A stretch of DNA of 48,409 nt, taken from positions 1 through 48,409 of the forward strand of contig CAJNOQ010000516.1 of assembly GCA_905250885.1 (NCBI GenBank), written 5' to 3'. Below, in pieces: positions 27,101-42,100 of this stretch. Numbering within the stretch: position 1 is the stretch's first letter; every line of letters begins with the position of its first letter. The notes beneath the pieces are model-generated. The model had not been told where the DNA came from. It was given only the letters and a program-made list of their open reading frames with translations, and did no database searches. A program made the position numbers and the translations under genes. Origin of the DNA: Didymodactylos carnosus (Eukaryota; Rotifera; Eurotatoria; Philodinida; Philodinidae).

Positions 27101-30100
27101 CAGAAATTAAAAATATTTTTTGCAAAAAGTGTTTGACGGAAAATATGACCGAAATGTATAACTGAGCAGTACTATCAGAAGAGGTTGTTAAGTACATGAG
27201 AACAGGAAGAAATTCCGATGGTTCAAAAACCTTCACAACTGATCAATATTTGATAGAAAATCAGGTTAGAAATCAATTCAGCCAACTACACTCAAAAATG
27301 GCCATAAATATTTTAAAATTTTCTTTTGCACTAGATTTTTGCGGTTGACCTTAAGTTTGAATACAATAGAGACTCAGCTGAGATACCTACTTAGAAAAAT
27401 GTGGAAGTTCCTTGTAACTAAAGAATATCATAACGTTTTGTGTGATATTCAAAATCTACAATGGACAAACAAAAGACACACTAGGTAGACACTTTTTCAA
27501 GCATATAAGAGTTTCTTTCCAGTGCTATTATGAGATCCCAGACCTTCTAATTTTAGCAGAAAATTTCTGATTTTTGAACTTTTTTGTGCCCTGTTTCTGC
27601 CCCTTTCGTTTTTTCTGGAATTTTTTTTCTGATTTTTACAACTCTTGTTTGAAATTGAACTAAAGTTTAACTTGAAGCATGTATCATGTCACAATGATAT
27701 CATTTTTCATATGAATGAATGATAAGCATTGGACAATAATATTCCGATAATTTGTTCCAAGTCTTTTTGGTACAGATGCTAACCTCAAAACTAAGCAGTT
27801 TAATATGTTCAAAGAAGATATAAAATATATGAATACATAAGAGATAATAAGACATTTAGAATTTAAAAAAGATACAATTATTATATCCAGAATGGTATCC
27901 AGAAAAGCCGTGTTCTAATTTCGAAGTTTTCGATCTGATATTCGTGATCATGATTCATGTGGTGATTGGACTGAATTATGAAGAAAAGTATTTCATCGAC
28001 TTGAAAGTCGGTGATTATCGTGAAGCTCATGTCAATATGTTGTTAAAGAATCAACCTTTAGTTAGTTATTGTGAAAAATATGTATTTTGCCAGCGACACC
28101 TATAGAAAAATGAAATCATAAAGGCACTACAGATAAAATCAAAATTTTCTCATGTATTAACATGAATTTAGTTAGAAAAAAAAGTGGTTTTATTTTTTGC
28201 GTGAACTTCATGATAATCACCATCCTACAATTTAATCTTATTCTCTACATCTCATTTCAATCATATGAGAAGAAAAATCAAAATTTTTATTACGTGTAAC
28301 ATGACATATTTAATAGATATGTAATAATTCATTTTGCTTTTAACACTGTATGTATTATTTAAATTGAATTCCACTACGAATTGCAGATTGACAACTTTGG
28401 TTCTTTCTCTCTATGTTGATGAATAATGTTACCCAAAAAAAAGCAACAAGTTTTAATCTAACTAAATTCGAAAAAAAAAGCAACAGATCTTTAGACTTCT
28501 AATCATAGCAATATTTATAATTTATGTTTTAATGTTCAATTTTTTGATAAAAAGTGTTGTTTTCTTATTTTGTTATCAATTGTAAAGCACATATTGTTCA
28601 ACATGATTTGACTCATCTGATTGAAATTTTGCATGTTTCCTTACGATTTTCATTGTAAAGACTAGAATCTCGATTGAAATAATTGTCACGATTATTATTC
28701 TATTCTCAATTGTTGTTAGTGTTAATGGTGCTAATCTATACTTGACAGAGAAATAACTCTCATTTTTCTCGTTTTTTTTCTCTTTTTTTTCTTCTCGACT
28801 ACTATTTATTACTCATTAGAGCAGAGACAGATATCACTTGGTTAATTGTTTGAGTTGTCTTTCTTGTTTAAGTTCATGATTTTTGAGTTCAAACATACTT
28901 TTCTTTATCTCTGGTATATGGTAGTAACAGAGAGAGAGAGAGAAAGAGAGAGTGCAAGTATGCCCGAGGGGGGTGAATCTCATGTTATATTCGAAATGTT
29001 TAATCATTGAGAAAAACACATATTCTTTCAAATCAAACATGTTAATTTTATTTTATATACTCTATATTGATAGGAAAAATGTTGGAAACATATAGATCTA
29101 CTTGACTAATGATTATAATTTAATTAGATAAACTACAGAGATGTTAAAATATTATCAATCATCATACGTTTTTTCATCGGGTATTTTTCAAACATACTTG
29201 ACAAGATTTATTAAAGGAAATAGATGTAGAAGAAATTCCTCATTATTTTTATTAATTTTTTTCCAAAAAAAAAAGAAGAAAATCTTAAAGTTATCTGTTG
29301 ACTTAATAGTCTATTTTCTAGGAGATAATAGAAAAACATGATCAAAAATTTGTTTCAAAATATTCAAATCATTTCATTGTTGATCCTTGTAATGGATTGA
29401 CTTAAAATAAATGTTTTTATATTTTATAGTGTGGAAGAAATACTGAATAGAAAAAAGATGTTTCAAAAGATTATAAAAGTAGAATTTAAACGTTAAATAG
29501 TTGCACCTTTTCTTGTTCATAGAAAAAAAAAAAAGCAAAAATGTCAATCGAAAAATGTTGTTTCGCCCATTAAAAGCTCTTTGATTTTATTTCCCTTGTA
29601 TTAATTTATATATATTTTTTATTTGCGGTGTTAATTTTTCCGGGATTTGTTATAATGATTGTGTTGTCGAACTTTTTCTCTTTTTTCTTTTTATTATTAT
29701 TAGTATTTGAGATAAAAATTGTACGTATTTTGTTTGATGTAACAATAATAATGATGAACGAATAAGTGAAGTGATAGTCAAAAGGTAGAGTGATGGAAAT
29801 AATGATTATTCTTTGAAAATTTCCTATTTAGAAAAAGAAAAAAGAAAAAGAAAGAAGAGAAGAAAAAAAGTTAACAACATAACTTATTTAAAATCAAAGA
29901 GTAAATATCGCTACATTGATGAACAAACATAGACTAGAAGTTAATAAATTATGCTTCTACGCATTCAACAAAAAAAAAAAAAAAATCGATGTTAGTTTTT
30001 CAGTTACTATGTTTGCAAGAAGAAAATTGATTTTTCTTCTACAAAAAAGAAAAAAAAAGAAAAAGTTTGGTACATGAATGATGAATGAATATCAGTGTAG

Positions 30101-33100
30101 AGATAAAGAAAAACTAAGCGTGTAAATCTTGTTCTTGGCGATAAATATGATGGATTTATCCAATAGTAGTATATCACTTTTTGTAAAATATGTGAAAATC
30201 CATAAAAAGTTGATCAGAATGTAGAAAAACAGTGAAGAAATGTTCTTGTTCTAATAAAAAGAAACTAAGTACGATGGTTAAAAGATAAACGCGAGAGACT
30301 TAAACAGAGTTTTGTTATGTGTTCCTGTTTGAAATAAACGTTGAATCAAACGATAACTTGAGGCAATTATCCATGTACTTTACCAATTTAGTTCATATTC
30401 GATTCTCTTTTGCATAATAAATTTGTTCCTTCTTCTATCTGTCTAATGTAACATACATGAAATAATTTTCTGCTTTTTATTCGTTCTCTTCTTTTCGTCA
30501 AGTGTTCAACTACTTGTCAAGCATCTATCATCTCAATTATCGAGAGATGATGTATCATTATCAGATCTAGCTAGCCATAGCGAGTTTTGTTTTTCAAAAT
30601 TTTTCCTTCCTTTTACAATGTTAGTTGTCCGGAAGAACAAGATGATCTTATTTTAAAACATGAAAGTATCTATATCTTTTTCTACCAACTTTTTTTTTTT
30701 TGTTATATATGCATTATTTCCTCCAAAAAAATAAAAAATAAACTAAATATGTAAAAAAATAACTCAAGAAGATCAATGTTCAAAGAGAATTACGAAATAG
30801 AAAAGAATTGTTATGATACATTCCATTTTTTTCTCTCATTTTTTTGTACAGTTCGTTAAACTACACACTCTTTTTCTGGTTAACAAATAAAAAAATTGAA
30901 TTTCCGAACAACGAAAAAAGAAATATATTATTGTTACATTTATATAGATTGTGATCATTTTTTTCTTGTTATCCTATACTGAGAAGAAAAAAAAGAAGAA
31001 AACATAGAATTGAACAAAAACGAACTCAACCATTTAAATAGTCTAAACAGGTAAAAAATAACTTAATATTTCATCAATTTTTGAAAATATTTTTGACTTT
31101 CTATCCTTCACTCTTCATCATTGATACTAAAAGGCTAGATTAGAATTCTATGTCTATATATTTTTATCCTATCCTACATAATCGTGTGATTATAGTAACT
31201 TTTAGCTTATATGTGAGAGAGAAAAAAAAAATAAAAAAGTTTATATGTAACAAAAAAAAGAGCAAGAAAATAATTTGTCTATCAGTTTGATTTTGATCAA
31301 CATTGAGATCTCCATTAAAGTGCGAATAGAAGTCAAACGGCGGAAGTGACCTTTTATCAGGGCAATATTCTATATATTGTAGAAATCGAAAAGAGCGCAA
31401 CTCAGAAAGTAATCTTTTTCAGATCCTATGCTTTTCGAAACTCTCTTGTACGTTTTAGAATTGAAAGGTATTTTGTTTGAGAAATGAATATATATATATA
31501 TATATCTTCTTTTCGTCCACGTCCAAGAAAAACTTGTTTAAAGATGAATGTGTTTTGTAGAGCCCTAGGTAATAGAAACGGAGCAATGTGCTATGAATAG
31601 AAAGTATACTTAATATTTTTTTCTAACAACTATTAGAGTTTAAGATAATAAGATAATGATAGATAATGATTTTTCTTTCACATTTTTTATGTAATCTCAT
31701 GGGATAAATAGGGAGAAAATGGACTTTTTGTATGTGTTTATTTGAAAATATGATTTTAATATTGATAAGCACACGTAAATGTTACTTGTAGGGTTTCTCA
31801 AGTTTTATTCAAGGTTACTGTTAAAACGCGTATAAACGGGTTCTCTCTTTCTCTCTTTCTTTCTCTTGAACATTTAGAAGAAAGATTTTTTTAGATACAG
31901 AAATCTATTTCGAAGATTTTCTACGTTGGACTCTCTCATTTGTAAATCGCACTTTACCATATTATGATCGCGTATAAAATTAAACATAATAGTTTGCATC
32001 GATTTGCTGTAACACTTGTTTATCTTCAAAATTAGAGACAGAAGAATTGATTTGATAAATAAATGTGCTGTAGAATGCAAAAAGTCACTAGTTGCTGTGT
32101 ATCTATAGATCAGATGAGTAGAACTCTACAGGTTATAATGTACCGATCAAAATTTATAATTACATTTAAATGAAGAAGAATCGAATCATGTTTTTATCCT
32201 ACATAAATGTTTAACGTCAATGAGAATCAATGGTGTACTATAGACTTTGGTACGAAAGGTGTAACCAACTAAAAGGCTGGGATAAATTGAGTCATCCATG
32301 GTCCAAAAAACTTTGTAAATTTATACGACTTCTGTGGCTAATGTTTTGCAAAAAAAACGTTTTTTAAATAATCTAATACTATTCTGTATGAATAGAAAAT
32401 GTTGAAGAAATCGTCTTTTTCAGAGATAGTTGGCGAATGATTATCTAAGATGCAGTTTACTGTTCGAAAAATATTTTCGCTCCGTCAAAGCTACTACTAA
32501 CTAGAGAAAATAATCCCATTTCGCGGCAAGTGAGCATGTTCTCCATCATTGTCTCACTCTCATGTACTCTTCATGTTCGACTCGACCATTATATCGGCTA
32601 TCGATATTTTTACTTTCTCGCTTTCCTATGCGCGCTACAAAAATCATTCCCCAAAACATCACAGACGTTAGAAAAATCTTTGCGCTGTACAACTTAATCG
32701 ACAACCGTTTGTAAAAATAAATGATCTAATTTTGGTATCAAACATCAATTCATATCACCCGATCAGAAATGTAGTTTTTGTCTATTTCTGGTCTATTTTG
32801 GGCTCAAACTATCTTGCATTACTGCAGAAGACTAGAAAAGTCGCTTTTTCTGTTATGATCTGTGTGAAGATAGTGGTAAAAACAGTAATCGCTTTACTTA
32901 AGTCAAGGACTTTTTTGAAACCGATTAAAAACAACGGTTGTACGTACTTGCATGTGATCATATTAGAGAAGAGTTTTTAGTTGCATAAAAAAAGGTTTGT
33001 TCTTTTTAGAACAAAAGCCAATATTCTCAAACTAACTATGGTGATTTTTTTTTTAAATATTATATTGCTAAAGTTATATTTTTCGCATACATAAGCAATA

Positions 33101-36100
33101 ATAAATACAATTTACAAATAAATTTTACAATACATCGCTCGTATTTTTATAGAACTACTTTCGATTTATCGAAATGTTCATTTATCAGTTTTAACTTTTT
33201 TGAAGATCAAACCATTTGATATAACGAATTTAGTTTTTAAGAAATATTTCAATTTTCTAAATGTTTCAAATTTATTCTTAATCAATTTGTAACCAACACA
33301 TATACATTTTCTTAAATATGATCAAGCGTACAAAATTTTCTTAAAAATGTTTATGTATAATAGTGTCAAAAAAGAAATCATTCTTCTGTGAAAAGAGGCA
33401 GATGTTTTTATTTCTGTTAATCAGACTTCTTAACAACTGATGTAAATCAATAAGAGATATTTTTTAAAATTGAGAAAATGGTATAAGATGTTGTTTTGAA
33501 CGAAAAACTTTTGAGCATATCATGCGTGTTATTTAATTATCTCATAAAGACAATAAATTTAAGAAAATTGAAGTTCAAATTAGGATTACTTAGCATTCAA
33601 ACTTTTGTTTTTTCTCTTCAATTCTATGATGAATCGTTTGTTCATTATCAAATTTTATTTTTTATTTTTTTGAACTTTATTTTTTGTGAGTGAAACAAAA
33701 AAAAAACCAGAAAAAGAAGAGAGAGAGAGAAAAAAAATGATGATGTGAAGAACAACTCATTTCATTTGATCAAACAAATCGATTCGATTAAAAGTAAATG
33801 ATGTCAAATCAAATATATATATTCCATGCAACATCCACCATCAGCACCAGCAAAGAATAAAGAACAGGAAAAAAAATATATGATAACTGAAAAGAAAACA
33901 AAAAAAAAAAAAGAAGAAAAAAAAGAAAAAGATAAATAAAAGAGAAGAAGAAGAAGAAGAAAGAGCGCATAGCTAGAACAAACGATTGAACATACAGATT
34001 TTCTTTTGTAGAAATAGAACTTGTTAAGACTCTATTTGCTAATTAATAAAAAAATAATGGAAGTAAATTAAAAACGTTTTCTTCTTTTTTTTTTCCCCTC
34101 TTTGTGTGTAGTATTATCCTTCTTTTGTGTGTCCCGTTGTTATCAACAATGTTAATTATTAATGAAACTGTATCTCCTTTTTGTTTTTTCTTCAGTTTTT
34201 TTTGAGAAGAGTAAATGTCAATAATGTTTGACGAGAACGATTTTTTTTTTCTTTTCTTTATTGATTAGAATTAAAAATTCAATTTGTTTATTGATCAATT
34301 GTATTTTAACTTAAAATTCAACAATTTTTTTTTGTTCACTGAACGATAATGGTGTAGAGATCGAATCGATACAAATATAGTTCTTTTAAGATAGTATAAG
34401 AGAAAGTTTGATAAAGATGAACAAATGACTATTTACTTTTCATATCACACACTCTATTTATAGGATTTCTCTTCTTTCTTTTGTTTTTTCCCGATATTTT
34501 AATTGGAATAATTTAAATTTGTTAATAATCATGTTTTAGTTAAAAACAATTCAAAATGATTTGACTTTTAAACTTCATAAAATAGAAAAATATGATTAGA
34601 GAAATAAAATCTCCAACATTATAAATAAAAACTATTGATTGACCTGATCCGATGTTAAGATTTTTGAAATATTTTTTCTTTTTGCTCTATAAAATATTCA
34701 AATATTTTCTATAATCTTCACTATGAATAGTCAGTGAAGAATAGATCGTTAAAAATAAGTCAATATTGGTCAAATAAAACTGTAATTAGAACATTCATTT
34801 TATTTTTTTTTCAAAAAGAATTATAAGTCTTGTTGTTAACTATTGTCAAAAATATTTTTCCCAAATGAATTTAATGAAAGTTCTGTTATATATATATATA
34901 GATATATATATATATATATCTGAAGCTGATTTTCATAAAAGAAAAAGAGAGAGGGAGAAAAGGAACATAAAAAACCTGTAGAAGTATGAGTGGTAAATTG
35001 ATCATTAAAAAAAAAAGAAAAATTATGGATATTTTTTTTCTTTTTTAATTCTTTCGTCAATCACTATTATATTGTGCAATGTTCATCATTCTTTTCCTCT
35101 TTTGTTCTATAACAGTAATAATAATAACAGTAATTTTTCTTTGTTCATTTTCATTTTCCTTCTTCGTTGATCAGTTATATATATATATATACGGGACACA
35201 TAAGAAGATGGAAAAAAATGTCTATAGTGCAAATTACTTAAATCTTTTCTTTCCTTTTTTTTTTTTCTTTGCATATATGATTGTTTATGAACATATATAT
35301 ATATTTGTGCATTTAAATATAAAAAAATTTTCTCTTTCATTCAATATATATATATTTCTTGCGATTTTTTTGTTCTTCTTCTCTTCTTCTTCTTCTTTTT
35401 CTTTTTCTGCTTTTTTTTCATGTAATTTTAATTGGGAAAAAAGAAAATCTCAATGTATAGAACAACAGCTTACCATATTACTTTATAAGATATTGTTTTT
35501 ATTCGGAGGTGGCTCTTATCAAAAACTTTTTAATAGAACAAACGATTTTTAGAAGATGTTTTTAATACTAGATACATAAAAAAAAAAAACGTTTTCAAGG
35601 TAAATATCTTCTAATAATGACAGTTTTATATCGAATGACTAATTCTTATTTGAAATGAGATAATTAGCAGTGAGAAGATACTATGATACTATTTAAAAAA
35701 AAATTAAATTTGATTTTTTTTTTCGTTAAGTTGAATAGAAAATCATTGATATATCACAACATTTGAAAAATGTGACTTTATTAGACAATAATGAATCTCT
35801 AAATTTTTATAAGACAAAAAAAAACAAAATGTGATGAATTGATGAAATTTCTAATCTTAACAATATTCGATTATAGGCATATATACTATTCTATTATTGA
35901 ACTTTATGAAAAATGACTATGATTTCTTAAATTCTATATAAAAATTGTTATCATATTTTGTCCTAGTTTTAATATAACCAACTTGACAACAAACTATTGC
36001 AATAGAAAAAAAAAGAAGAAAAATCAGAAATATTCCTATTTATTAGGTTAACAGACTGTTAGTGCACTTGTTATAAACTTGATAATGTTTCAGTTAGTTT

Positions 36101-39100
36101 ATATTAGAGTTATACTTACCCTTCTTACATCATCAACTGATTGATTTTCTTTTTCTCAATGATTAAGAGCTTTTCAAGAACAATATCAATCTCTAGTCTG
36201 TTTGTATTGATGGTCAACCAGTTTTTTCTTTCACGTTAAATGTGGGTGCATTCTTTTCGATTTCCATTGAGACATCATATAGGACAAAAGAAACGGAAAA
36301 AATCTATCCATTTTAGTCTATAATACATTTTTTTATTGTTTTCTTGTGTCAAGAAATTCGATTTACACGAAAAAAAAGAAGGAAATAAAAAAGGAAAAGA
36401 GAAACCACTGTTTCTACGTGTTCTAGCCTAAATCATCCATCTACGTTTATTTTTATTTGTATTTTTTTTTGAACAAAAAAAAGAAACTTTTTTTTTTTTT
36501 TTGTTTTCTTCTTTTTTATTATGAATGAATGAAGTAGAAAAAAAAATCTTCTCCAATTTTTGTTTTCTGTTGTCTTATTATTATTTTTCTAAACACTTCA
36601 ATGAACTTGAACTCAATGAGCTTCTCACTTGTATCATACTGTTAGATAATCTCTTCAAATTAGTGTCTACTCTCACTCTTTTTGTTTTTTTAACAAAAAA
36701 AAGGTGATTCTTTTTGATTATAACAAAATTTTAGGATAAAGAAAACAGTTTGAATCATACTTTATTATCGTTAACTGTACACAGTTTTTTTTTTCACATT
36801 GATATTTTCCAAAAAAAAAATAAACATACACTGTTTGATAAGACTAAAAATATAGTATATATTATTGATTATTTACATAAGTAAACTTCTTAAATAACGA
36901 ACTGCTTAATGTTAATCTTATTGAAATATTCGTTCAAGATATTTATCCAATTGTAATTTGTATAGAGGTGATTTATATTACATTAGAAATAAGATAAAGA
37001 AGAAGAAGAAGACGGAAAAAAAAAGTACTTTAAAAATTTTGTTGTCATATGTTTAAATTTTATATTGTATCTATACTTGTTGTCTTTTATCATTTAACTG
37101 AGATAATGATATTTTAGATTTAATCAACCTTGACGTAACAAGTGTCATTTTATTCTAAATAATAAAAGAAGTCAGTTATGTCATAGTATTTTTTATTTCG
37201 AGATTTGAATTATATAAAGAATTTATTGTTTCTATAATTTAGTAATATTCAATTTTGATTGTTGATATATCGATCAATATTATTGTTCTTAGACTATTTC
37301 ACTTTTTTCAAAATCTAAGAATTTATTATAAATTTTTTTTGTCTCTATTTTTAAAACAAAAACTCTATGTAAATTCATTTGTTTTTGTTTTTTTAGTGCA
37401 TCTATCATTAAATATTCAGATAAAGAACAAAAATCTATTCCTCTTTAGTAAAACAATAGATTTCAATTGAAATAGATATAGAAAAAAACATTTTCAAATC
37501 AAGAGAATGAAATAATTTTTTGAATATCAATAATGTACCTGTTATTCGCTCTAAAATCTCTGTTTCATATTGAAAATAGAGAAATAATCAACATATATTT
37601 GTATGTTAAAGGATATTGCAAGAAATTTTTCCAATTCAAGTACTTAATTAAGTTTGAGTTTGAGCATTGATTCAAAGTAGAATCGTTTTCCTTTTCTCTC
37701 TTTCTCACTATTGCCTAAGAGATTCTTTTTTTAACATATTGCTGATTTTTCCCTTCATATTATTATTTTTTAGGGTGAAAAAAAGGATGAGAGAAGTTGG
37801 GGCGTTAGAACTTTATTTTTTATTTTTTTTTATCATATCTACTACTTACTACTCAGATATGAACTGTGTCTGGATAATAATATTGAAATGTTGTTTTATT
37901 GAGAACAAAAAGAAAACATTTTTTTTTCTCATTCTTTCTTGTTTTCCATGTATTCTCTCTATAATATCTATTGTTACTTGTAAGTTTTTCTTTCTTAACC
38001 TTTCTTAACAGAAACATCCATTTGATGACGGCAACGATCATTGATAATAATCGATAATAAAGAGGAAATTGTCTATTGAAAAAAAAACGTAATATTCACT
38101 TTTAAAAAAGAGATATCAAGTTTCTATAGGTGTAGTTTAAGAATACGAGAAGAGTGTATACCATTGTTAAATCGATTTATTTACAAAATGGAAATATCAT
38201 TTTGAAAATATTTCTGTTATTTTAAAAATTAAAAAAAAAAAAATAATTGTACTTACTTCTTATTGATACTGCTCTCTTGAATACTAATGATATTGGGTAT
38301 CAGAAGATTGATATATACTGTTCAATTTACTTTAGTATTAAAAAGAACTATTGATCAACTGTAGACAATTAAAAAAACATGTTTAAAAAGTTTGAACACA
38401 CTACTTACTAAAAAAATGAACTCTCTTTAAGAGAAAAAACTTTGAAAAGGCTTTGATTTGTCATCTTAAATTGAATGGAGAATTGAAATGGATATGGGAG
38501 CATTTCTCACTATTTCACTGTGTCAACTTTGAATTAATTCATTATCTCTTAGAAAACGAGTTTTAATATAGAATTTAAAAGATGACTATAAAATATTTCT
38601 TATTTTTGTTCATTTTATTTGATATTATCCAATCATGTATTATTTTCATAAGTAATAAACATTTTTTTTTTCTTATTTGTTTAGATTTGAAACCTTGTAA
38701 AACATTTGAACCATCATCCACAACATGGCAACATTTAACTCCTTATGAAAAAGAAGGTTTACATTCATTATGTACATTATTAAAAAAATTGAAAGAAAAA
38801 TCATCATCACCAGACGATATTGTTCAACCGTTGGTGCTTCTTGAATCGATGGAGGTAAAAAAAAAAAAAATTTTTCACCTATTATATATTAAAAAAAAAA
38901 TAGTGAAGAATTTATTCATCTCTTTGTGTTCATACTGTTTACACATACACAACATTATTGCAAATAAAAATGACTTTTTGTTAAAATAAAAAAGAACAAA
39001 GAAATAATTTCTCTAATAAAATAAATGACGATGATGAGGATGATGTTGGTCAAAAAACGAAGAAAATATGAGAAGGTCAATTTTTCATTTTGGAATTTTA

Positions 39101-42100
39101 TCATATTTTGACCTTGTAGAATATATATATGACGTAAGAAAAAAATTTTATTCATTTATTTTCTCTTCTTTTTGTTTTAAAGCGTTTACTCAATGAACAT
39201 GAATCCGATAATTCAACATTGTCTATAACTGGACATTCAATTATTCATCAAATTGATTCGATTCAGGTAATTATACACACTGTTTTCAATTATCAATTAT
39301 CTTCTACATAGTTCTCATTTATTCACATTGTATGGTTGTACGGGATAGAATTTGAACTTTAACTTTATTCGACAATACGAAGATGTAAAAAATAGACTGT
39401 TGTAGAATATAATAGAAAAAAAGCGCACTGCTATCCTTATGATACTGTTCCTTTAGAAAAAAAGTTAAAATCGTACCGATCGGTATCAGTATTTAACCAG
39501 TCCAATAGCAACGGATACTCTGTTGGTTTAGTTTTTTATACAAATTACTTGATTTTTCTCATATATTTTTCAAAGTCGGTAAATGGAAGAAAAGTACAAA
39601 ACAGTCATGTTTTAGCAGAATAAAAATTTGACACTGCTCAAAATCTTTCAATGTTTTTCTGCATCGGTGTATGAACAACATGAATGAGAATATATTATCT
39701 CAGGGACGATTTTTCATCAGTTTAAAAAACATCTTTGTAGAACGGCTAAAATTTACACTGTATACAAATCGAATCGGTTGGGAAAGACGTTTACCGATTT
39801 CAACTCCGATATGTAAGAAATAGCACATATACTCGTGTGATGGTTTTAGATATACCCAGATACAGTGACTAAACAACAGAGTTGATCTTTACCAGATCTC
39901 GGTCACAATGAAAAGTTCTCTTTAACATTAGGTTCATCAATTTTTGTAATAATTATCATACTGGTATATTATTCATTCTGATTTCTCGTAAAAACTATTG
40001 CGAACAGAAAATATTGTTATACACTCACGATTGTATTGGTGTATTGTTACACTATCCAGTCTCTCAGCATCTCTACACACTTGAGTAATTTGTTAAAAAG
40101 AATATAATTTTCAAAAATATGAATGAGCATGTATATGAATAATTATAAACTATTTTTTAGAAATCAGTTGACTTTGTAAGATGTAATCAGAAGGTCAATG
40201 GATCTTTTAAAATAAAATTTTATGGTTTATCCTCAAAGTTTCTGACTTATTCAACAAATTATTATTTAATTTAATTAAATGTTTTGTTGTTATGTACCTG
40301 ACTTGTGTGAATGTATATTATTATGTATAGACAGTAGAAAAAGAGGGAGAAAGAGTTAAACAATAAGTATAATCCTCTCTACACTCATTAGAAGGTAAAG
40401 AGAAAGTCATTTATCTATCGTCGGAGCTCAAAATAAACTATACATATATATATATATATGGAGAGAGAGATTTTTATATAAAAGTCACTATTAACTATGA
40501 CACAATTAACACCATGTTTACAAATAAGATCCTTAGATCTACTATAATACTATGATTTGTCTCTTATATAACAACATCAACATAACAGATGTATTTTATT
40601 ATGATATTTTTTTCAATCGTCGTCCTTTTCAATAAATAGTTCGAATGAACTTGGTATATGTATGTCTATTTTATACCATTTCACTATTTTTGTATTTAGA
40701 ATAGTACTCATTTGATAAAATTATTGTCCTTGTTTTCATTTAAAATTGATTTACTACTTCTAATAGTCATCATTTTACAGTATTATTTAAGCAAAGTTAG
40801 ACCAACAAATAGGAGAAAAAAAGTAATGTATCTGTAAGCCAGTTTTTACTAATGATATTCACAATAGATGACCCAGTGTGTTAAAATCACATCATTATGA
40901 TTTATAACTACCTTTTATCTGGTAGGAGTTAGATATGTACTCTTATCGAACATCAGAAATAAAGATAGTATAATACTTCGTTCCCTGTACTGATTCATGT
41001 AGTATGTCGTAGAGTCAGCAATTACAACTTTAAAAATATCTTCATTTTATTTATAGGGTCTAAATAATAAAAATCGGGGTATAAAGCGTAAAATAAATCA
41101 TTCACCAACAAATTCTAATTGTTCAATATCACCGAACGCTAATTCGACAAAACAACTACAACAGCAGCAGCAAAGTCCCATGCATCCCCATTATGACCAA
41201 CATTATTTACATCAAAATTCTCACAATCAGCATCATCAATTTCAAGCTCAAATGCAGCAGTATCAAGGTAATAGTATTTTTTGTAAAAACAAAGTCTTAT
41301 TAGAATATGCTTTTTTTTCTCGTTTTTAGGAAACGCTTCTTTGACGACAAATATTGTCACATTACAACCGTGTTCAACAATAATGCTATCACAACCTCTA
41401 GCTGGAGCAACGAATCCATCTCAATCCTCTTCTTCGTCTCCATCATCAAGCATTATTAATTATTATCCGCAACAACAACAACAACAACAACAGCATTATG
41501 CCTCAATGAACAATTATCACCATTCACATCATATTCAACAGAATGGAGTACATTACAATCATTTTAATCAACCAAATCATATGAACGGTACAAATCAAAT
41601 ATCAAATGGATTACATCATCAGCAGTCACAACAGCAGCAACAACCACAACAACAGCTACCATTACCTTCGCCGACATCAGCCACGAACCAAAATTATACT
41701 GACAAATCGATAGCTGGAAAAGACAGACATAAAAGAGTCAGGTAAAATATCAGACTCATACTATCTGTTTAGACTAAGAACTCATGTGCCAATATAAATC
41801 GTTTTGTTTGTTGATTTAGATGTAAAATGTGTGAACCTTGTACACGTGATGATTGTGGTGAATGTGTTCATTGTAAAGATATGCCCAAGTTTGGTGGCGT
41901 TGGAAAAATGAAACAATGTTGTATGAATAAACAATGTATTGCCGTATGTACAAATCTAATTGATAATTCACTATTGTCTTTGTCTTCTTCACAAATTCGT
42001 TGATATTTAGCCAATATTACCTTCAACAGCCTCATGTCAAGTATGTTCAAAGAAAAAAGGTTCAAGAAAATTATCACAGTTGAAAGCCGAAGAAGTTTTA

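Larger units (their letters stand above)
24122..38684 (+). other. 14.6 kb KDM2 intron 10 (or split-gene spacer)
   Basis: The donor is CCAG|GTATAT and the acceptor TTTGTTTAG|ATTTG; phase 1 joins cleanly. Most other introns of this gene are 55-140 bp. Contents: a decayed coding pseudogene (25948-27348), a weak open frame (27860-28105), a second rearranged piece (29116-29400), GA, AT and GAA microsatellites, and long AT-rich stretches without recognisable features. An alternative short intron, 24122-24198, would instead end the protein at 24216 (SPGDHRL then stop), leaving the downstream exons as a separate gene. Confidence 0.55.

Noticed and set aside
35079-35552. 157-codon open frame rich in Phe, Ser and Ile
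   Set aside because: It arises from T-rich and TA-repeat sequence inside the KDM2 intron; no domain, no splice context, low complexity throughout.
38582-38684. ATG-initiated hydrophobic lead-in to the KDM2 exon at 38685 that mimics a signal peptide
   Set aside because: It is T-rich intron sequence ending in a good TTTGTTTAG acceptor; a chromatin protein would not carry a secretory signal.
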